A stretch of 64,000 bases of DNA from Cellulomonas palmilytica. GTDB taxonomy: Bacteria > Actinomycetota > Actinomycetes > Actinomycetales > Cellulomonadaceae. A program made the translations under genes and the position numbers. The stretch spans positions 1-64,000 of the forward strand of contig NZ_CP062221.1 in NCBI RefSeq assembly GCF_021590045.1, written 5' to 3'. Of the stretch, positions 60,224 through 64,000 are shown in pieces. A model generated the notes under the pieces. That model saw only the letters and a list, made by a program, of their open reading frames with translations, was not told where the DNA came from and made no database searches. Position 1 is the stretch's first letter; each line of letters starts with the position of its first letter.

Positions 60224-61594
60224 TCAGCCCGCGAGCTCGGTCGCCTGGTCGGCCACCTCGGGGCGGCCCAGCCCCAGGTGGTCGCGCAGCGTCGGGCCGG
60301 AGTACTCGGTGCGGAACACGCCGCGCTCCTGCAGCAGGGGGACCACCTGGTCGAGCACGTCGTCCAGGCCGTGCGGCGTCAGGTGCGGGACGAGGATGAA
60401 GCCGTCGGAGGCGTCCTCCTGGACGTGCCGGTCCAGGTCCTCGGCCACCTGCTGCGCCGTCCCGACGAAGCTGCCGCGCGTCGTCGTGTGGATCACGAGG
60501 TCACGGATGGACCAGCGGTTCGCCTCGGCCTGCTCGCGCCACGCCGCGACGATCGCGAGCGGGTCGCGCGCGTGCCGCACGCGGCCGCGCGTGATCGAGA
60601 TGTTCTCCACGTCGGGGTCGACGTCCGGCAGCGGGCCGTCCGGGTCGTACGCCTCCAGGTCGCGGCCCCACACCTGCTCGAGGAACGCGATCGCGGTCGG
60701 GCCCGAGACCTGCTGGCGGCGGATGTGCGCCGCGCGCTCGGCGGCCTCCTCGGCGGTGTCGCCCAGCACGACCGTCGTCGCCGGCAGGATCTTGAGGTCG
60801 CCGCGCGAGCGCCCGGCCGCGACGAGCCGCGCCTGCACGTCGTCGTAGAACGCGCGCCCCGCCTCGAACGACGAGTGCATCGAGAAGATGACGTCCGCGG
60901 TGCGCGCCGCGAAGTCACGGCCCTCCGCGGAGTCGCCCGCCTGGAACAGCACCGGGTGGCCCTGCGGTCCGCGCGGCGTGGTGAACGTCCCGACGACGTC
61001 CGCGTACCGGCCGTGGTGCTCGACCGGACGCACCGCGCCGGGGCGCAGGAACCGGCCGCCCTCGGCGTCGGCGAGCACCGCGTCGTCGTCCCACGAGTCC
61101 CACAGCGTGCGGGCGACCTCGACGACCTCCGCCGCCCGCTCGTACCGCTCCGCGTACGGCAGGTACCCGCCGCGCCGGAAGTTCTCTCCCGTGAACGCGT
61201 CCGGGCTGGTCACCAGGTTCCACGCCGCGCGCCCGCCCGAGAGGACGTCGAGCGTCGCGAACTGCCGCGCGAGCTCCCACGGCTCGTTGAACGTCGTGTT
61301 GATCGTCCCCGCGAGCCCGATGCGCTCGGTCACCGCCGACAGCGCCGCGAGCACCGGGAGCGTGTCCGGCCGGCCCACGACGTCGAGGTCGTGGATGCGG
61401 CCCTTGTGCTCGCGCAGCCGCAGCCCTTCCGCGAGGAAGAAGAAGTCGAGCTTCGCGGCCTCGGCGCGCGTCGCGAGGTGCTCGAACGAGGCGAAGTCGA
61501 TCTGGCTGCCCGACTCCGGGTCGCTCCAGACCGTCGTGCTGTTGACCCCCGGGAAGTGCACGCCCAGATGGATCTGCTTGCGTCGCGTGGTCAT
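60224..61594 (-). CDS. NtaA/SnaA/DszA-type FMN-dependent monooxygenase
   Basis: A 456-residue enzyme of the nitrilotriacetate/dibenzothiophene-sulfone monooxygenase group: LGVHFPGVNSTTVWSDPESGSQIDF, DFFFLAEGLRLREHKGRIHDLDVVGRPDTLPVLAALSAVTERIGLAGTINTTFNEPWELARQFATLDVLSGGRAAWNLVTSPD (described by position), VLFQAGDSAEGRDFAARTADVIFS and TPHGLDDVLDQVVPLLQERGVFR. The Bacillus relatives YxeK and YtnJ act on N-acetylated S-(2-succino)cysteine. The ATG has a GGGGGG upstream, 12 bases after the first operon gene. Confidence 0.93.
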   Translation of the reverse strand: MTTRRKQIHLGVHFPGVNSTTVWSDPESGSQIDFASFEHLATRAEAAKLDFFFLAEGLRLREHKGRIHDLDVVGRPDTLPVLAALSAVTERIGLAGTINTTFNEPWELARQFATLDVLSGGRAAWNLVTSPDAFTGENFRRGGYLPYAERYERAAEVVEVARTLWDSWDDDAVLADAEGGRFLRPGAVRPVEHHGRYADVVGTFTTPRGPQGHPVLFQAGDSAEGRDFAARTADVIFSMHSSFEAGRAFYDDVQARLVAAGRSRGDLKILPATTVVLGDTAEEAAERAAHIRRQQVSGPTAIAFLEQVWGRDLEAYDPDGPLPDVDPDVENISITRGRVRHARDPLAIVAAWREQAEANRWSIRDLVIHTTTRGSFVGTAQQVAEDLDRHVQEDASDGFILVPHLTPHGLDDVLDQVVPLLQERGVFRTEYSGPTLRDHLGLGRPEVADQATELAG

Positions 61595-61606
61595 GTCCCC
61601 CCGCCC

Positions 61607-62779
61607 TCAGGCCGTCGCGGCGAACACGTTGGCGGGGCGCGCGAGCCCGAGCGTGTCGCGCAGCGTGCGGCCCGGGTACGCGGTGCGGAACAGGCCCGCG
61701 GACTGCAGCGTCGGCACGACCTTGTCGACCAGCGCGTCCAGGTCCGTCGACAGCGACGACGGCCGCACGACGAACCCGTCCGCGGCACCCGCGGCGACCC
61801 ACGCGTCGATCGCCGCGACGAGCGCGTCGGGCGTGCCCACGTGCTCGAACGTCGTCGACGCACCCGCGCGCGGCTCGAGGTCGTCGAGCAGCTCGAGGCG
61901 CGCCCGCGCGCTCGCCTCGTCGTCCGCGAGCACCACGAACGCGTCGACGAGCACGCGCAGCTGGTCCGCGTCGCGCCCCGCGTCGGCGGCCCGCGTGCGC
62001 AGCAGCTCGCGCTGCGCGACGGCCTCGTCGAGCGAGGTGGCCTGCAGGCGGACGACGTCCGCGTGCCGCGCGGCGAGCGTGAGCGCCGCGTCGCTCGTCG
62101 CGCGCACGACGACCGGCGGTCGGCCCTGCGGCGGGCGCGGCGTGATCGACGGGCCCTTCACCCGGAACCTGATGCCCTCGTAGTCGACGTAGTGCAGCTT
62201 CTCCCGGTCGACGAACCGACCCGTCGCGACGTCGCGGATCTCCGCGTCGTCCTCCCACGAGTCCCACAGCCGGCCGACGACGTCGATCACGTCGCCCGCC
62301 TCGTCGACCGCGTCCGCCTCGTCCTGCACGCCCTTGCGACCGAACGCGCGGGCGGCCTCCGGCGTCGTCGACCAGCCCACGCCCCACGCCGCGCGGCCGC
62401 GGCTCACGTGGTCGATCGTCGCGACGGCCTTCGACACGTGGAACGGCTCGGTGTGCGTCGTGTCGATCGTCGGGACGAGGCCGATCCCCGCGCTGCGCGG
62501 CGCGAGGCGGGACGCGACGAGCGCCGCGTCGAGCCGGCCCTGCGCGCCGTGGCGCTGCACGGGCTGCAGCGAGAACGCGTCGTCGAGCACGACGAGGTCG
62601 AGCAGGCCGCGCTGCGCGGTCGCGACGAGGGACGCGAGGCGCTGCGCGTCGAACAGCCGCTGCGCCTGCGAGCCCAGGTCACGCCAGGCGGCGGGGTGCG
62701 CGCCGGCGTCGGTGAGGTCGACGCCCAGGTGCACCGAGGGTGCGCTCAGGTCGGTCCGGTGGCGGTGGTGCTGCGACAT
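61607..62779 (-). CDS. LLM-class flavin-dependent monooxygenase, first gene of the sulfur operon
   Basis: A 390-residue LLM protein: SVHLGVDLTDAGAHPAAWR, LLDLVVLDDAF, GLVPTIDTTHTEPFHVSKAVATIDHVSRGRAAWGVGWSTTPEAARAFGRKGVQDEADAVDEAGDVIDVVGRLWDSWEDDAE (described by position) and SLSTDLDALVDKVVPTLQSAGLFRTAYPGRTLRD at the end. The architecture is close to the NtaA group. The ATG at 62779 has GGAG upstream. Its mRNA leader carries the Cys-rich ORF and the SAM-IV element. Confidence 0.9.
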   Translation of the reverse strand: MSQHHRHRTDLSAPSVHLGVDLTDAGAHPAAWRDLGSQAQRLFDAQRLASLVATAQRGLLDLVVLDDAFSLQPVQRHGAQGRLDAALVASRLAPRSAGIGLVPTIDTTHTEPFHVSKAVATIDHVSRGRAAWGVGWSTTPEAARAFGRKGVQDEADAVDEAGDVIDVVGRLWDSWEDDAEIRDVATGRFVDREKLHYVDYEGIRFRVKGPSITPRPPQGRPPVVVRATSDAALTLAARHADVVRLQATSLDEAVAQRELLRTRAADAGRDADQLRVLVDAFVVLADDEASARARLELLDDLEPRAGASTTFEHVGTPDALVAAIDAWVAAGAADGFVVRPSSLSTDLDALVDKVVPTLQSAGLFRTAYPGRTLRDTLGLARPANVFAATA

Positions 62780-63062
62780 CGGGTGCTCCAGCTCGGTCAG
62801 GTGCGGTTCGGTCGGGTCGGGTGGGGCGCGGGTCGGCGCCGTGACGTCGCCGCACGCCCGGACGGGTCGTCCGGGTACGGCGATGCCGGGCGCGCGGGTG
62901 TCGCGCGGTGGGTCCGGGCGTCGTCGACGCTCGGACCCTGCCTGCGGCGTGCGGGGACGCGCGGTCGTCGTCGGACGTGTGCGCGTCCGTGGACCGTCAG
63001 GTCAGGTGGCCCGGCCGGTGGCCGGTGGGCGGATCAGCGTCCGCCGTGCCCGTGAGGCGTCG
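62780..63062 (-). promoter_or_regulatory. Structured spacer between the Cys-rich leader ORF and the operon
   Basis: A 283-base GC-rich spacer with no coding pattern. It holds at least two hairpins in the transcript: GGCGGA/TCCGCC at 63029-63046, just after the leader stop, and CCCGGACG/CGTCCGGG at 62857-62875. Either could take part in attenuation. Confidence 0.5.
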
Positions 63063-63152
63063 TCAGCGACAGCTCTCGTCGGTGCACATGGAGCGACAGC
63101 ACATGTCGAGGCGCGTGGCGCGGGTGTCCCCGTCGGTGCTCCTCATGCTCAT
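63063..63152 (-). CDS. Cys-rich leader peptide (attenuator uORF)
   Basis: A 29-codon ORF starting at ATG 63152 with GGGAG about 10 bases upstream; an internal ATG at 63146 would give 27 codons. The C-terminal half is DMCCRSMCTDESCR, with four Cys in eleven residues, matching the Cys-rich leader peptides known upstream of sulfur genes in actinobacteria (for example the Ms4527A/Ms5788A type). Ribosome stalling at Cys codons when cysteine is short is the established mechanism in mycobacteria. Here it lies between a SAM-IV element and the operon. Confidence 0.88.
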   Translation of the reverse strand: MSMRSTDGDTRATRLDMCCRSMCTDESCR

Positions 63153-63173
63153 GGGCTCGTCTCCCTCGGTCCG

Positions 63174-63290
63174 CTGCGTTGCCGGACGGCGGGGTTTCGC
63201 CGTCCGACCAGGTCCTCACCCGGGGCACCCCGCCGCGCGGGAGGGTTGCCGTCCGACCAGCCGGGGCTACGCGTCGGAGCTCATGACCTT
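63174..63290 (-). ncRNA. SAM-IV-type riboswitch
   Basis: Read on the minus strand the leader has AAGGTCATGAG, a TCCGAC/GTCGGA stem enclosing AGCCCCGGCT, CGGCAACCCTCC, GCGGCGGGGTGCCCCGGGTGA, the closing GGACCT, a 9-bp hairpin (63183-63206) and GGCAACGC as pseudoknot partner. This is the SAM-IV order and sequence, an even closer match than the copy at 42398. It ends 22 bases before the Cys-rich leader ORF. Confidence 0.92.
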
Positions 63291-63330
63291 CGTGCTGCAG
63301 ACCGGAAAATTCGGACTGCATTGGTCAGGA

Positions 63331-63359
63331 AAACTAGGCCCACCCCGTCGAGGTGTCAA
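63331..63359 (-). promoter_or_regulatory. Promoter of the organosulfur operon
   Basis: On the minus strand a perfect TTGACA -35 (63354-63359) is followed after 17 bases by TAGTTT (63331-63336) as -10. The predicted start at about 63323 is 33 bases upstream of the SAM-IV element. Confidence 0.65.
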
Positions 63360-63456
63360 CGACGCCCCACCCCTGTCCCACAATCCGGACCAACACACTC
63401 CCCTTTTGCGACCGGCCCCCGCCCACCGCCTCCGGTCCACCCCGAGACGAGACCGG

Positions 63457-63494
63457 GGTTGCTCCGGCGTCGACCGGTCAGAGCCGGAGCAACC
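63457..63494. terminator. Hairpin upstream of the sulfur operon promoter
   Basis: GGTTGCTCCGG (63457-63467) pairs exactly with 63484-63494. It may isolate the sulfur operon from purL read-through. A related half repeat, GCTCCGG, recurs at about 63533. Confidence 0.5.
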
Positions 63495-63599
63495 GCGGGG
63501 TCGGCGGAGGAGACATCGCCGAGACCGTCGTCGCTCCGGCTCTGGGGTCACGGAACCGGAGGAAGCGCGGGGTCGACGGCGGGTCGTCGGGACGACGAC

Positions 63600-63631
63600 G
63601 AGGCCCCCGCGCCGGTGGGTGCGGGGGCCTC
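63600..63631 (-). terminator. purL terminator hairpin
   Basis: GAGGCCCCCGC (63600-63610) pairs with 63621-63631 around a 10-base loop, about 50 bases after the purL stop on the minus strand. Confidence 0.7.
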
Positions 63632-63679
63632 GGGGTCGTGCGGGGCCTCGGTTCGTGCGGGGCCTCGGGTCGTGCGGGG
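63624..63679. repeat. Three 17-18-base direct repeats next to purL
   Basis: Units of the form GGGGCCTCGGGTCGTGC start at 63624, 63642 and 63659, followed by a partial unit that ends at the purL stop codon. Confidence 0.75.
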
Positions 63680-64000
63680 TCAGGCGAAGTGGCGCGGGAG
63701 GGTGGCCTCGAAGACCTCGCGGGCCTCGGCCAGCGGGATCGAGAACAGGCCCTCGACCTCGACAGCCGGACCCGCCTCGTCGTCGTCCGTCGCGACGTCC
63801 GCCGTCTGGCCCAGCTTGAGGGCCGGGACGCCGCGCGCGACGCACAGGTCCGCGAACCGCACCTCCTCCGAGCGCGGCACCGCGACGAGCGCTCGGGCCG
63901 TGGACTCGGAGAACAGCGCCTCGAACGGCGTCACGCCGTCGCGCTCGCACAGCGCGTCGAGCGACACCCGCGCACCCACGCCGAACCGCAGCGAGGACTC
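63680..64000 (-). CDS. purL: Phosphoribosylformylglycinamidine synthase II, C-terminal end (partial)
   Basis: The frame is open at the right edge of the window, so only the last 106 residues are seen. ARVSLDALCERDGVTPFEALFSESTARALVAV is the FSES signature of the PurL C-terminal domain, followed by FADLCVARGVPALKLGQTA and the terminal EAREVFEATLPRHF. PurL makes the amidine used by PurM. In many actinobacteria purL lies close to purF and purM on the same strand; here they are on the same strand but about 30 kb apart. Confidence 0.93.
   Translation of the reverse strand, partial: ESSLRFGVGARVSLDALCERDGVTPFEALFSESTARALVAVPRSEEVRFADLCVARGVPALKLGQTADVATDDDEAGPAVEVEGLFSIPLAEAREVFEATLPRHFA

Noticed and set aside
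60278..63055. A 925-codon plus-strand open frame opposite the monooxygenase genes
   Set aside because: Antisense shadow; no domain, no ribosome-binding site, and Arg/Val/Asp-rich composition.

Overview
The window is very GC-rich, with dense gene packing, frequent GTG starts and ATGA/GTGA overlaps. It looks like a chromosomal segment of a cellulolytic actinobacterium, most likely Cellulomonas or a close relative (inference). Support comes from a CenA-like GH6 cellulase with a CBM2, two further GH6 proteins, a GH62 arabinofuranosidase with CBM13, a CBM2 fragment at the left edge, BldC, a DUF3073 protein and actinobacterial holin-X/DUF3618 envelope proteins. There is no rRNA, phage, insertion sequence or CRISPR array.

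Layout. 0-10.6 kb: end of a CBM2 enzyme, a GlsB-type membrane protein, a lipoprotein, an aldo/keto reductase, a GT39-type transferase, a truncated ArsR-type regulator, a methyltransferase, and a hydrolase/hydrolase/metallo-beta-lactamase operon next to an AraC regulator. 10.8-16.4 kb: tRNA-Lys, housekeeping membrane proteins and the GH62 enzyme. 16.8-19.2 kb: an arsenic island (arsR, divergent arsM with a coupled small ORF, and a GNAT-ArsC fusion). 19.3-29.5 kb: a decayed TolB-like gene, a beta-helix protein, an M23 peptidase, two winged-helix proteins, galE, an LLM oxidoreductase, a zincin, tRNA-Glu/Asp/Phe, an envelope-stress operon and bldC. 30-33.1 kb: DUF3073, purM, purF. 33.2-39 kb: three GH6 genes around rsgA, one secreted with a CBM2, one with no export signal, one a predicted lipoprotein. 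A near-perfect CelR-type operator precedes the signal-less one. 39.1-42.3 kb: gdhA and a lipoprotein/membrane protein pair.

42.4-63.3 kb is the most striking region, an organosulfur-scavenging island. On the left a SAM-IV-type riboswitch precedes two flavin reductase genes on the + strand. On the right, on the - strand, a TTGACA promoter, a second SAM-IV-type riboswitch and a 29-codon Cys-rich leader ORF precede a run of 15 tightly packed genes: six LLM-class monooxygenases, a peptide-type ABC transporter, an amino-acid-type ABC transporter, a GNAT, a DUF1684 protein and a flavin amine oxidase. The two units converge, with a DUF1778/GNAT toxin-antitoxin module between them. In this reading one arm supplies reduced flavin and the other supplies transport and C-S cleavage, and both sense sulfur status through SAM, and through cysteine on the right. 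The window ends inside purL, so about 30 kb of accessory genes separate purL from purF/purM.

All functional calls come from reading motifs by eye. No database search was run.
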